Below, one piece after another: positions 1 through 8,278 of a stretch of DNA of 64,000 bases. Origin of the DNA: Bradyrhizobium sp. Ec3.3 (GTDB lineage Bacteria > Pseudomonadota > Alphaproteobacteria > Rhizobiales > Xanthobacteraceae). The stretch is taken from the NCBI RefSeq assembly GCF_000472925.1, contig NZ_AXAS01000002.1, forward strand, positions 186,001 to 250,000, given 5' to 3'. The notes beneath the pieces were generated by a model. The model saw nothing but the letters and a program-made list of their open reading frames with translations. It was not told where the DNA came from and made no database searches. The position numbers and the translations under genes were made by a program. Within the stretch, counting starts at the first letter, position 1. Each line of letters opens with the position of its first letter.

Positions 1-7
1 ATTGTTT

Positions 8-105
8 GAGCATGATCTCCCGCGCAAACGCGTTCCGCGTTTGTCGCGAGGGAAAACCGCTTCGCGCTTTGGGCTAACGTGGCCCTTCGGGTCGGGATCA
101 TGCTC
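8..105. repeat. Palindromic intergenic repeat bounded by a 10-bp inverted repeat
   Basis: The 10-base arm GAGCATGATC at 8-17 is repeated in perfect inverted form at 96-105, enclosing about 78 bases that contain further small hairpins (for example CGCAAACGCG/CGCGTTTGTCGCG around 21-47). Elements with GAGCATGATC-type ends are common between genes in Bradyrhizobium and relatives; that link rests on remembered family knowledge. No coding sequence is seen here. It may act as a transcript-end hairpin for whatever lies left of the window. Confidence 0.65.
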
Positions 106-146
106 TAGCGATTCCGAGCGAAGTGCCGGCACGGCGACGGCAACCA

Positions 147-163
147 GGTATACATCTGTATAG
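147..163. promoter_or_regulatory. Palindromic motif upstream of the receiver-only response regulator
   Basis: The bases at 149-162 read TATACA-TC-TGTATA, a 6-2-6 inverted repeat, about 92 bases before the GTG start at 255. A similar 17-base element occurs at 1442-1458; both fit G-N-TAT-R-C-N4-GTATAG. This could be an operator for one of the neighbouring response regulators or contain a -10 box. Function is inferred from symmetry and recurrence only. Confidence 0.35.
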
Positions 164-254
164 TCGCCGCGACTGACGGTTGGACCTAAGCTCTCGTCAA
201 CGGTCGGGATCATCGTTGTCGTCCCGCCGATGCCCGTTTTCGGGATGACGGATC

Positions 255-641
255 GTGCAAGTACCCCATGCAGGACGGCTCGTTGCGATCGTAGACGACG
301 ACAACTCGGTTCGTACCGCAGTTGGCGGGCTGCTGCGCTCCATTGGCGTTTCTGCGGAGGTGTTTGCATCTGCGGAGGAGTTCCTGCGCTTCGCGAAGAT
401 GGATCAGGTTGGTTGCTTGGTCGTCGACGCCAATATGCCGAACATGAGCGGACTTGATCTGCACCAGACACTGATCGGCCGGGGAAATTCGATCCCCACG
501 ATCATCATAACCGCCTATCCGAGCGACCATGTCCGGGCGCGCGCCCAGCAGAATGGCGTGCATTGCCTGCTCACCAAGCCGTTCAACGAGGACGATCTGC
601 TCAGCGCCATTGGCAACGCCCTGGCTCGAGCAGGCCGGTGA
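255..641 (+). CDS. Receiver-only response regulator (CheY-like)
   Basis: A 128-residue protein made of a single REC domain. It accepts a phosphoryl group from a histidine kinase and relays the signal by protein contacts, since no output domain follows. Visible REC features are the acidic cluster DDD at residues 14-16, the phospho-acceptor Asp58 in VVDANMPNMSG, the switch Thr in IIITAYP and the conserved Lys in LTKPF. The start is a GTG at 255, because no ATG lies close to the domain edge. It ends three bases before the convergent FixJ-type regulator, so the two probably share signalling. The cognate kinase is not in the window. Such stand-alone RECs next to FixJ-type regulators are frequent in rhizobia (family knowledge). 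Confidence 0.85.
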   Translation: MQVPHAGRLVAIVDDDNSVRTAVGGLLRSIGVSAEVFASAEEFLRFAKMDQVGCLVVDANMPNMSGLDLHQTLIGRGNSIPTIIITAYPSDHVRARAQQNGVHCLLTKPFNEDDLLSAIGNALARAGR

Positions 642-644
642 CCG

Positions 645-1307
645 TCAAGCCACCTTGCCGCTGTCGTTCGATTTTCCCAGCGCGAGAAGAACTCGGTCGG
701 CCATGCGCGATAATTCGGGCAGCGACTTCGCATGCATCTTTCGCATCACCTGGCCGCGATGAACCTTGACGGTGATCTCGCTGAGGCCAAGCTCCGCCGC
801 GATCTGCTTGTTCAGCCGGCCGCTCACGACCAGCGCCATGACTTCGCGCTCCCGCGGCGTCAAAGTTTCGAAGCGCGCCTTCAGCTCGGCGGCGATCTTC
901 TCCTGCTCGAGCCATGTCCGGTCGCGGGCGTGGCCAAGCTGGATCGCGTCGAGCAGGTCCTGTTCGCGAAATGGCTTTGTCAGGAATTCGATTGCGCCGC
1001 CCTTCATCGCCTGAACGGACATCGGGATATCGGCATGGCCGGTGATGAAGATGATCGGCAACTGCCGCTTGCCGGTGCCGAGTTCGCGCTGCAACTCGAG
1101 TCCGCTCTGCCCCGGGAGACGGACATCGAGCACCAGGCAGGTCGGCCCTTCCGGCCGCCCCGCATCCAGAAACTCGCTGACCGAGCCCATCAGGCTGACC
1201 CGAAATCCTGCCGACCGCAGCAAATTCCCAAGCGATTGCCTTATGCTCGGATCGTCGTCGATCACGACCACTGTCGCGGGTTGGTCCTTGTCCTTGGGCT
1301 CCGCCAC
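645..1307 (-). CDS. FixJ/NarL-type two-component response regulator
   Basis: Cytoplasmic transcription factor of 220 residues: an N-terminal REC domain (about residues 10-125) with phospho-acceptor Asp61 in VLDVRLPGQSG and Lys in LTKPF, a short linker, and a C-terminal LuxR-type helix-turn-helix (about 145-205) with the typical LTPREREVMALVVSG and NKQIAAELGLSEITVKVHR segments. The start chosen is GTG at 1307, preceded by AAGGTG at about six bases. An in-frame ATG at 1352 would add 15 residues unrelated to the domain. The arrangement matches FixJ-like regulators of rhizobia; targets cannot be read from the sequence. It is convergent with the receiver-only gene, and a palindrome at 1442-1458 lies upstream. 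Confidence 0.9.
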   Translation of the reverse strand: MAEPKDKDQPATVVVIDDDPSIRQSLGNLLRSAGFRVSLMGSVSEFLDAGRPEGPTCLVLDVRLPGQSGLELQRELGTGKRQLPIIFITGHADIPMSVQAMKGGAIEFLTKPFREQDLLDAIQLGHARDRTWLEQEKIAAELKARFETLTPREREVMALVVSGRLNKQIAAELGLSEITVKVHRGQVMRKMHAKSLPELSRMADRVLLALGKSNDSGKVA

Positions 1308-1441
1308 AAGCGCACCTTGACACGTGCTTCGACCGAGGAGTGTAGCGGGCACCCCAAGACGAGGGAAGCGCTCGATCAGCCCGCGTGGCTATCCATGCCC
1401 CGACCTTCCGGTGAACAGACTGAAACCACTCAGCACGCTCG

Positions 1442-1458
1442 GCTATGCCATCGTATAG
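1442..1458. promoter_or_regulatory. Second copy of the G-N-TAT-R-C-N4-GTATAG palindrome
   Basis: The element reads GCTATGCCATCGTATAG and extends to a near-perfect palindrome GCTAT...ATAGC at 1442-1459. It sits between the FixJ-type regulator (start 1307, minus strand) and the small ORF at 1494 (plus strand), and resembles the element at 147-163. Candidate operator; no experimental basis. Confidence 0.35.
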
Positions 1459-1493
1459 CTAGCGAAGTGAAACGAATTCAGTAAGTTAGTGGC

Positions 1494-1580
1494 ATGAGGA
1501 ACGAAACCATATCACTCGTTTTCCCGGCACTCGGCGTTACGATGCTGATAGTCGCGATCGTCCTGCTCGCCGGCGTGTAG
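1494..1580 (+). CDS. Possible 28-residue single-pass membrane peptide
   Basis: A tiny ORF beginning MRNETISLVF and continuing into an uninterrupted hydrophobic stretch of about 18 residues (LGVTMLIVAIVLLAGV) up to a TAG stop. This is the make-up of a small single-span inner-membrane protein, with a polar N-terminal five residues. It starts 36 bases after the palindrome at 1442-1458. No strong ribosome binding site is visible and the length gives little coding statistic, so it may be fortuitous. No function can be assigned. Confidence 0.3.
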   Translation: MRNETISLVFPALGVTMLIVAIVLLAGV

Positions 1581-1716
1581 CTCGCCTCAACGGGCGCGCC
1601 TTCTGACGGACGCCAAGCGCGGGCAACGTCAGCACTCACTGAGCAAACGTTAGCGCACGGCCGCGGCTCTGCACGAGCCATCACCTGGTGCGTTGCACCG
1701 AAACCCGTCCGGCGTA

Positions 1717-2601
1717 TCAGCCCTCAAACCGTTCCACCAGAAAATCGATGAACAGACGCACCTTGAGTGCGAGATGGCGTGTCGGCGGATAGAGCGCGTA
1801 GAGCGCCAGTGGCGGCGCATGATAGTCATCGAGACAGGTCCGCAGACGCCCCGTCTGCAATGCGTCCTCCCCGATGAAGACCGGAAGCAAGGCGATCCCC
1901 CGCCCGGCCACGGCCGCATCGCGCAACACTTCGGCATTGTTGACGCATAGCATCCAGGACGGCTGGATCCAGTGATCGCCATCCTTGCCTGACAGCTTCC
2001 ACTGGTTGCCGGTGGAGAGGAATCCGTAAGTGAGGCAGTTGTGATCACGCAAATCGTTGGGATGCGCTGGCACGCCGTGCCTCTGGAAGTAATCGGGTGA
2101 GGCACAGATCAGCCGGGCGATCGGCACGATCTTGCGCGCGATCAGGCTCGACGACTCCAGGTCGGCAATGCGCAGGGTGACATCGAGGCCGTCCTGGAGC
2201 GGATCGACATTCTCATCGCTCAGCACGAGCTGGATGCGAAGCTCCGGATAGCGCTGCATGAACTCGGCGATGGCCGGCCCGAGCCGAAGCGTACCGAACG
2301 ACATCGGCGCATTGACCCGCAATAGTCCACGCGGTGCCGCCTGCGACTGGCTGACGGCCTGGTCCGCTGCCTCGAGCTCGCCGATGATACCGAGTACGCG
2401 CTCGAAATAGGCCTGGCCGTTTTCGGTTGGACTGACGCGGCGCGTGGTGCGGTTCAACAGCTGCACGCCGAGCTCGTCCTCGAGCTCGCCGACATATTTG
2501 CTCACCGCGGACCGCGACAGGCGCAGCGCCCGGCCCGCTTCGGAAAAGCTGCCGAGTTCGACCACCTTCGCGAATGCCCGCAGGCTCGCCAGCTTGTCCA
2601 T
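1717..2601 (-). CDS. LysR-family transcriptional regulator
   Basis: A 294-residue LysR-type regulator of normal length. The N-terminal winged helix-turn-helix covers about residues 3-60 (FSEAGRALRLSRSAVSKYV followed by LLNRTTRRVSPTENG), and the substrate-binding domain covers about 90-290. It is divergently transcribed from the ring-cleaving dioxygenase/hydrolase pair with 132 bases between, the classic layout for a LysR protein controlling the adjacent genes. Two inverted repeats in that spacer (2619-2637 and 2658-2684) are candidate binding sites. The inducer may be a quinone or aromatic compound, judging only from the neighbours. The HTH type with SKYVGELEDELGVQLLNRTTRR belongs to the large CrgA/DsdC-like branch. 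Confidence 0.9.
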   Translation of the reverse strand: MDKLASLRAFAKVVELGSFSEAGRALRLSRSAVSKYVGELEDELGVQLLNRTTRRVSPTENGQAYFERVLGIIGELEAADQAVSQSQAAPRGLLRVNAPMSFGTLRLGPAIAEFMQRYPELRIQLVLSDENVDPLQDGLDVTLRIADLESSSLIARKIVPIARLICASPDYFQRHGVPAHPNDLRDHNCLTYGFLSTGNQWKLSGKDGDHWIQPSWMLCVNNAEVLRDAAVAGRGIALLPVFIGEDALQTGRLRTCLDDYHAPPLALYALYPPTRHLALKVRLFIDFLVERFEG

Positions 2602-2618
2602 TCAGGCCACCGTCCAAT

Positions 2619-2637
2619 TGTCTCCGATTCATAGACA
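2619..2637. promoter_or_regulatory. Inverted repeat in LysR/dioxygenase intergenic region
   Basis: TGTCT-N9-AGACA, immediately upstream of the LysR start at 2601. Size and position fit an autoregulatory LysR site. A second symmetric element, ATTGT-N17-ACAAT, lies at 2658-2684 nearer the divergent dioxygenase gene. Assignment is by symmetry and position only. Confidence 0.4.
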
Positions 2638-2733
2638 GTGATGCCATGAAAGGCCAGATTGTCTTTGAAACAGGGCAGAACAATATTTCCGGCATGACGA
2701 GCCAACAGGGCTCACACGCAATGGAGACAAGCT

Positions 2734-3672
2734 ATGGCCGGCCTTCACCACGTCACCGCGATTTCCGGTAACCCGCTGCGGAACCTGAAGTTCTATCGAG
2801 ATCTTCTGGGCCTGCGGCTGGTCAAGAAGACCGTGAATTTCGACGATCCCGGCACCTATCACTTCTATTATGGCGACGAGAGCGGCACGCCCGGCACCAT
2901 CCTCACCTTCTTCCCATGGGAGCATGCGGCACCGGGCCGGGGCGGCGTCGGCCAAACCCAGCAGACGGCCTTCCGCGTGCCGGCGCGCTCGATCGGCTAC
3001 TGGACCCATCGCTTCATCGAGAAGGGTGTCGCGCACGAGGCACTGGAGAAGCGCTTTGGCGAGAGCGTGCTGTCCTTCACCGACCCTGACGGCATGAGCC
3101 TCGCTTTGGTCGGCGTGCCCGGCGCCGAGAACGAGCGCGCGTGGAGCAATAGCGACATTCCGGCCGAGCACGCGATCCGCGGCTTTCACGGCGTGACGCT
3201 GCTGCTCGATGATGCCGCCAAGACCGGGTCCATCCTGACCAATGTGCTCGGCTTCGAGGCCGCCGGCCGCGAAGGTTCGATCAGCCGCTATCGATCGCCG
3301 AACGCAGTCGGCGGCGTCGTCGACATCTACGAGGCCAAGGGCTTTCTGCCCGGCCGCATGGGTCGCGGCTCCGTGCACCACATCGCGTTCCGCGCCGCCG
3401 ACGATGCGGCGCAATCGGAGATGGCGCGCAAGCTCGTGACGGAGCACGGCATGCACCCGACCGAGCAGAAGGATCGCAACTACTTCCGCTCGATCTACTT
3501 CCGCGAGCCCGGCGGCATCCTGTTCGAGATCGCGACCGACATTCCCGGCTTTGCCGTGGACGAGCCGCTCGCAACACTGGGCGAGGCCCTGAAGCTGCCG
3601 CCCTTCCTGGAGGCGCATCGCAAGGACATCGAAGGCGTGCTGCCTTCGCTCGACGAGACGCAGGTGGCGTGA
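2734..3672 (+). CDS. Ring-cleaving dioxygenase of the VOC superfamily (MhqO/PcpA-like)
   Basis: A 312-residue protein with two vicinal-oxygen-chelate modules. The opening GLHHVTAISGNPLRNLKFY, the central VHHIAFRA and the late GGILFEIATD (Glu near residue 265) supply the His/His/Glu metal site expected in Fe(II) extradiol or hydroquinone dioxygenases. The closest described relatives are PcpA-type hydroquinone 1,2-dioxygenases and the MhqA/MhqO proteins of quinone-stress operons, so the substrate is probably a hydroquinone or catechol; the exact substrate is not readable. It is coupled to a serine hydrolase by a four-base overlap, the same pairing as mhqO-mhqD. Regulation by the divergent LysR gene is likely. 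Confidence 0.85.
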   Translation: MAGLHHVTAISGNPLRNLKFYRDLLGLRLVKKTVNFDDPGTYHFYYGDESGTPGTILTFFPWEHAAPGRGGVGQTQQTAFRVPARSIGYWTHRFIEKGVAHEALEKRFGESVLSFTDPDGMSLALVGVPGAENERAWSNSDIPAEHAIRGFHGVTLLLDDAAKTGSILTNVLGFEAAGREGSISRYRSPNAVGGVVDIYEAKGFLPGRMGRGSVHHIAFRAADDAAQSEMARKLVTEHGMHPTEQKDRNYFRSIYFREPGGILFEIATDIPGFAVDEPLATLGEALKLPPFLEAHRKDIEGVLPSLDETQVA

Positions 3673-4325
3673 TGAGCAAGCCCTCTTTCATCCACCGCTT
3701 CGAGAAGGGCACGCGGCGCGATCTCGCGCCGCTGCTGCTCCTGCACGGCACCGGCGGCGACGAGAACGATTTGATCCCGCTTGGCCGCATGGTCGCCCCC
3801 GACCGCGCGCTGCTGTCGGTGCGTGGCCAGGTGCTGGAAGGCGGCGCACCGCGCTTCTTCAGGCGCCTCGCCGAGGGCGTGTTCGACGAGGCCGACGTGG
3901 TGCGCCGTGCGCATGAGCTCGCCGACTTCGTCGACGCCGCGCGCAATGAATACGGCATCGCGGCGCCGGTGGCTCTCGGCTATTCCAACGGCGCCAATAT
4001 CGCGGCCGCCATGCTGCTGCTTCGGCCGCAAGCCTTGGGTGGCGCCGTGCTGCTGCGCGCGATGGCGCCCCTGGCAAAGCCGCCGCAGGTCGATCTTGCG
4101 GGAAAATCGATCCTGCTGCTCTCCGGCCGGCAGGATCCGATCGTTCCGCCAGGCAACGTCGAGGGCCTTGCCGAGACTCTCGCCGCATCGGGCGCGCGAG
4201 TGGAGGGCCGCGTCTTGCCAGTCGGCCATCAACTCTCCCAGCTCGACGTCAACCTGGCACGCGAGTGGCTGGCGGAGGAAGGATTGTCCGACGGCTCACG
4301 CCGCAACGAAGCCGCGAACGCGTGA
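3672..4325 (+). CDS. Alpha/beta-hydrolase (phospholipase/carboxylesterase family, MhqD-like)
   Basis: A 217-residue serine hydrolase of the carboxylesterase/phospholipase family. Visible are the oxyanion segment LLLHGTGGDENDL, the nucleophile elbow GYSNGANIA (GxSxG), the acid in SGRQDPIVP and the catalytic His in VGHQLS. The ATG at 3672 overlaps the stop of the dioxygenase gene (TGATG), so translation is coupled; a GTG one codon upstream is an alternative. In the Firmicute mhqNOD operon a similar hydrolase accompanies the ring-cleaving dioxygenase, which suggests a shared role in clearing quinone-type electrophiles. That role is inference from context; the hydrolase fold itself is clear. Confidence 0.85.
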   Translation: MSKPSFIHRFEKGTRRDLAPLLLLHGTGGDENDLIPLGRMVAPDRALLSVRGQVLEGGAPRFFRRLAEGVFDEADVVRRAHELADFVDAARNEYGIAAPVALGYSNGANIAAAMLLLRPQALGGAVLLRAMAPLAKPPQVDLAGKSILLLSGRQDPIVPPGNVEGLAETLAASGARVEGRVLPVGHQLSQLDVNLAREWLAEEGLSDGSRRNEAANA

Positions 4326-4331
4326 TGTCTG

Positions 4332-5780
4332 TCACGGCCGCAACATCCCGGTGCCGATTGTGTAACGCAATCGGCGCCAGCCGATGACAATGCCGGTGAG
4401 CGAGAACAACAAACCCAGCGCACACAGGCCGACGATCAAGGCGCTGCGCATGTAGGGATGCTCCGTCAGGATCGGAACATCCAGCGTATGGAGCGCGCTG
4501 TACAGCCAGCGATAGGCCCGTCGCGACCAATCCAGTCGCTGCAGCATCATCCCGTTCGAACCGTCGATGTCGAACCAGACGTCGCCGCATCGCGTGCGAT
4601 AGACGGGACCACCCGGCACCGCAGATGATGCCGGGTAGTCATCGTTCCCATGGACGAGCAATGGAAGGCCGCACCCGGTTGCAAGACGCTCCGTCAGTCC
4701 GGTGATCTCGCGTGGGGTCAGAAATGCCGGCGAGTCATCCGATGCTGCGCCACCTGCACTGAACAGGATCTGCCTGTCGAGACCGACGCGATCGCGCCGA
4801 TAAAACCTCCCGTTGAAGGCGAACCATTCGACCTCGCCCGCGGACGGCGAGATCAACGGCCAGTTCGCCACTGCCAACGTGCGCCAGTCGGGCACGGCAG
4901 CGGCGACGTCCGCCTCGGCCTGCGTCAACTGCCCGCGCGAGAACAGGCGCCCATGGTCCATGGACAGCCAGCCGCTGAAGATCCAGGTCAGCACGAAGAC
5001 CGTCACCAACAATCCGATGACGTGATGCAACGCATGCCAGCCGCGAAAGGGTGAGCGCATTCGCCCCTTCCAAACCCTGATCCGCGCGATGCCCAGCACA
5101 GCGCCAAGCACCGTCGCGATCAATGCGATCAGCGAGAGGCTCCAGACCGCCCCGTCCCAGAGCGACCAGTTGCGTCTCAGCACGGTCGGATAGATCCAGT
5201 GCACGACGCTGCCGACGAGATTCCACCCGCGCTCGCGCCGCGTCGTATCCAGGACGATCTCGCCCGTGACCGACGACACGTAGAGCTCGCTCTCATCAGC
5301 ATCGCCGAGCGCCACTCGGAACAGCGGCCGATGCCGATCGAAGCCGTTTGGCACGCTCCATTGATCGTGCTCGGCAAGCGCGACGACTGACGCGCGGGCA
5401 ACATCAAGCCCGCGCCGTCGCGCATGATCGGACGCGATGGCAAGTGCAACGTCCGGCGACGTCACGGTGGCGTCGGTTCCGTCCGTTGTGCGGACGGCCC
5501 GCGACCGCGAAGGTCCCACGACGACGTAGACAGGACCGTCGCCCCGCCCGATCAGCCGCACGCGCGCGGCGTCGGACAGTCCGCTCGCCGCGACGGCGTC
5601 CGACGGCCCGATCGACGTGACCACGTCTCGCAATGGTGCGAGACCCTCGAAGCGGTCCGCTTCACTCAGCGCGGGAAACGGAACGAAATGCATCACAATC
5701 CCGCTTGCGAACCACATCGCAAACAGGAGGCTGAACGCAATCCCGAGCCAGCGGTGCAGCAGGATCATCGCGCCCAGCAT
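4332..5780 (-). CDS. PepSY-domain inner-membrane protein (siderophore-reductase-like)
   Basis: A 482-residue integral membrane protein of the PepSY-associated family that includes FoxB/FpvG-type reductases. Four clusters of membrane helices are visible: residues about 4-32 (with HRWLG), a pair region around 185-235, one around 245-275 (WHALHHVIGLLV) and one near the C terminus (after WLYSALHTLDVP). Histidines at the membrane borders (HRW, HF, HW, HALHH, LHT) are typical haem-ligand candidates. Two large periplasmic PepSY-like segments lie between. It starts 12 bases after the TonB receptor stop, so both are probably on the same B12-riboswitch-controlled transcript. Likely role: handling or reducing the ligand imported by the receptor; the substrate (corrinoid or cobalt/iron chelate) is unproven. 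Confidence 0.8.
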   Translation of the reverse strand: MLGAMILLHRWLGIAFSLLFAMWFASGIVMHFVPFPALSEADRFEGLAPLRDVVTSIGPSDAVAASGLSDAARVRLIGRGDGPVYVVVGPSRSRAVRTTDGTDATVTSPDVALAIASDHARRRGLDVARASVVALAEHDQWSVPNGFDRHRPLFRVALGDADESELYVSSVTGEIVLDTTRRERGWNLVGSVVHWIYPTVLRRNWSLWDGAVWSLSLIALIATVLGAVLGIARIRVWKGRMRSPFRGWHALHHVIGLLVTVFVLTWIFSGWLSMDHGRLFSRGQLTQAEADVAAAVPDWRTLAVANWPLISPSAGEVEWFAFNGRFYRRDRVGLDRQILFSAGGAASDDSPAFLTPREITGLTERLATGCGLPLLVHGNDDYPASSAVPGGPVYRTRCGDVWFDIDGSNGMMLQRLDWSRRAYRWLYSALHTLDVPILTEHPYMRSALIVGLCALGLLFSLTGIVIGWRRLRYTIGTGMLRP

Positions 5781-5792
5781 GCTATCAGCACC

Positions 5793-8147
5793 TCACCATT
5801 TGAACGCAGCGGAGATCTCGTAGGTGCGCGGTGCACCCAACAGGACCTGGTCGGGGTAGAACGGATCGCCCCAGATCGCATAGCGCTTGTCGGTGATGTT
5901 GCGCACGCGGAACGTCAGGCGCGTCTGCTCGACGGCGGAGAAAACCGCCTTGGGGACGTCGACGAAGGCGTAGACGTCTGCGATCGTGTAGGCGTTCAGT
6001 GTCACGGTGTTCGCATCGGTGTTGTAGCGATCGCCGACGTGGCGTCCGACGATTCCGAGCTCCACCGGCCAAGGTGTGAAGAAAGGCGTGAAGAAGCGAT
6101 AGGATGCGCCGGCATTGGCGACGATGCGCGGCACGTTCGGCGGCGTGTTTCCGGAGAACGAGCCGCCGGCGAAGTTATAGTCGGCATAGCGCGCGTCGAC
6201 ATAGGCGATATTGCCCCACAGCCGCATGGCGTCCGTCACGCGCACGGCACCGGCGAGCTCCACACCCTTGGACTCCTGCCGCCCGGCGATGTTGAGCTGC
6301 ATACCGCCGGCGGCTCCGTAGACGTTCTTGCGCAGGATGTCGTAGGCCGAGAACGACCACTCCGCCCTGTTGTCCCAGAACAGATGCTTGATGCCGGTCT
6401 CGTAGGTGCGCGAGGTCGTCAGGTCGAGCGGCTGGGTCGGCGCGAGCAGGAAGATGTTGTTGGCCGAGACATCGGCACCGGTCGCGTACTGGCTGAAAAA
6501 GGTCAGGCCGGGCACGGCTTCCCAGGTGTAGCCGATACGGCCCGTCACCGGCGCCCAGTCCTTCGAGAACGGGAAGCCCGCGTTCTCTAAGCCGAACTTG
6601 TCGGTCGAGTTGCGGTCGAGCCCGATATGCTCGACACGCAGGCCGCCGATCAATGCGAAAGTCCGCGTCAGCTTCAGCCGGTCTTCGAACGACAGCGCCT
6701 CGTTATCGATACGCGCGATCTGCTGCTTGGTCGTGAGATCACCGTAATAGCCGCGGTTGGGATCGACCAGTGAGACATAATCGTTCGGGAAATTCGCGGC
6801 ACCGGGCCTGACGAAGTCGAGGTAGCTCGACGACGACGTGGTGACTAGGCGATTGTCGAAACCTGCGATGTTCGCATCCCAGATCAGGTCGGTGATATTG
6901 CCGACGAGGCGCTGGCTGTGCGCGACGTAGAAGCGCTCGCGATAGACTTGGTTGTTCGTGGAATCGAACGCCTCAATCTCGTTGTTGAACCAGGTGCGCT
7001 CTGCGCCGTAACCATAGGCTTGGCTCTTCAACGTCAAGTCAGGCGCGAGCTTCAGCTCGAAGCCGCCGCGCAGCCACACCTCCTGCGCAACGTTGCGGTT
7101 GTCGAGGACGTTGTAATTGGTGTTGAAGCTGCGATCGTCGATCGTGACAGACCCAAGGTCAGTCCTGTTGAAGTAATTGCCCGAGACAATTCCGGTCGTC
7201 GCATGTGAGCCACTGAATGCGACCGGCACCAGCGGTGCGCCCCAATAGGCCTTGCCGCGGTCCTCCCGATACTCGATCGCGCCCCAGATCTTGAGGCTGT
7301 CGGAGACGCGGTAGTTGAGCTGGCTCGACACGTCGAGCGTCTTGGTGCCGGTGTCGTCGGCAAAGCCGTTGAGCGAGGAGCGGCTGACGTCGAACCGGTA
7401 GTCGAGGCCCTGCACGTTGGTGCTGCCGCCGGAGCCGTAATAGCTGCGGAACGAGTTCAGGGAGTCGTACGAAAAGAATGCCTCGTTCTGGACCGGCCCG
7501 GTGTGCGGCTGCTTGGTCACGAGATTGACCGCGCCGCCGGCAGCACCCTCGCCCGACATCACCGAGGCTGGGCCTTTCACGAATTCCACGGCCTCGAGAT
7601 TGGCCGTGTCCATGATGCGCGAAGTCATGTTCTGCGGGCCAATCTTGATGCCATTGTAGAGGATGTTGATCTGGCTGTTGGTGAAGCCGCGCATCGAGAA
7701 GGCCGAGGGCTCCGCCGGATTGTCGCCGGCGGTCACGCCGACCGCGCCCTGGGCGACGTCGGAAACGGTCCGGTAGCCCTGCTCGCGGATCGTCTCGGCC
7801 GAGATCACCTCGACGGTCGCGGGCACCTCGCGCACGGTCAGCCCCAGGCGCGAGGCGCTTTCGGCCACCACGTTGCTGTTGAGCGGCGTCTGGCTTGCGT
7901 TTAGTGCGGCGGGCTTCTGCGCCGGCGCGCTCGATGCGGCTCTCTTCGGTGCCGCACGGCGGGTGCCCTGCCCGTCACGGCTGGTTACCGGCTTGCGGTT
8001 GTGATCACCCTGCGGGGCGACCTCGATCGGCGGCAATTGTTCGCGGGTCGCTTGCGCCAAGGCTCCGGGGACATCGACGAAGAGAAATGACGCAAGAATG
8101 CTGGACGCGAGCAAAAATGCGCGCGGGTAGCCGGTACGGGAAGACAC
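5793..8147 (-). CDS. TonB-dependent outer-membrane receptor under B12-riboswitch control
   Basis: A 784-residue receptor. An N-terminal signal peptide (hydrophobic core FLLASSILASFLFV, cleavage near ALAQA) is followed by a TonB-box-like PPIEVAP and an Ala/Pro/Lys-rich linker. Then come a plug domain (VPATVEVISAETIREQG through VEFVKGPASVMSGEGAAGG) and a beta-barrel ending in a C-terminal aromatic residue (ISAAFKW). No STN signalling domain is present. Sequence style and length are those of ferric-siderophore receptors rather than the shorter BtuB. Yet a clear cobalamin riboswitch lies about 130 bases upstream, so corrinoid or cobalt-chelate uptake is the more likely role. The start is GTG at 8147 with GAGG nine bases upstream; no better Met exists before the signal peptide. 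Confidence 0.88.
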   Translation of the reverse strand: MSSRTGYPRAFLLASSILASFLFVDVPGALAQATREQLPPIEVAPQGDHNRKPVTSRDGQGTRRAAPKRAASSAPAQKPAALNASQTPLNSNVVAESASRLGLTVREVPATVEVISAETIREQGYRTVSDVAQGAVGVTAGDNPAEPSAFSMRGFTNSQINILYNGIKIGPQNMTSRIMDTANLEAVEFVKGPASVMSGEGAAGGAVNLVTKQPHTGPVQNEAFFSYDSLNSFRSYYGSGGSTNVQGLDYRFDVSRSSLNGFADDTGTKTLDVSSQLNYRVSDSLKIWGAIEYREDRGKAYWGAPLVPVAFSGSHATTGIVSGNYFNRTDLGSVTIDDRSFNTNYNVLDNRNVAQEVWLRGGFELKLAPDLTLKSQAYGYGAERTWFNNEIEAFDSTNNQVYRERFYVAHSQRLVGNITDLIWDANIAGFDNRLVTTSSSSYLDFVRPGAANFPNDYVSLVDPNRGYYGDLTTKQQIARIDNEALSFEDRLKLTRTFALIGGLRVEHIGLDRNSTDKFGLENAGFPFSKDWAPVTGRIGYTWEAVPGLTFFSQYATGADVSANNIFLLAPTQPLDLTTSRTYETGIKHLFWDNRAEWSFSAYDILRKNVYGAAGGMQLNIAGRQESKGVELAGAVRVTDAMRLWGNIAYVDARYADYNFAGGSFSGNTPPNVPRIVANAGASYRFFTPFFTPWPVELGIVGRHVGDRYNTDANTVTLNAYTIADVYAFVDVPKAVFSAVEQTRLTFRVRNITDKRYAIWGDPFYPDQVLLGAPRTYEISAAFKW

Positions 8148-8278
8148 GGTTCGGACCTCGGTATGACGTCAGTGGCACGTCACAGCGAACCAAGTCTCAA
8201 CCTTCGGCGCATTTCTCGCCTCCGGCTAAGCCAAATGTCTGTACTCCCCGACCGACATCTTCGCGTGTGACCACGGCT

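Noticed and set aside
5424..6590. 388-codon open frame opposite the PepSY and TonB receptor genes
   Set aside because: It crosses the boundary of two real genes on the other strand and shows no domain.
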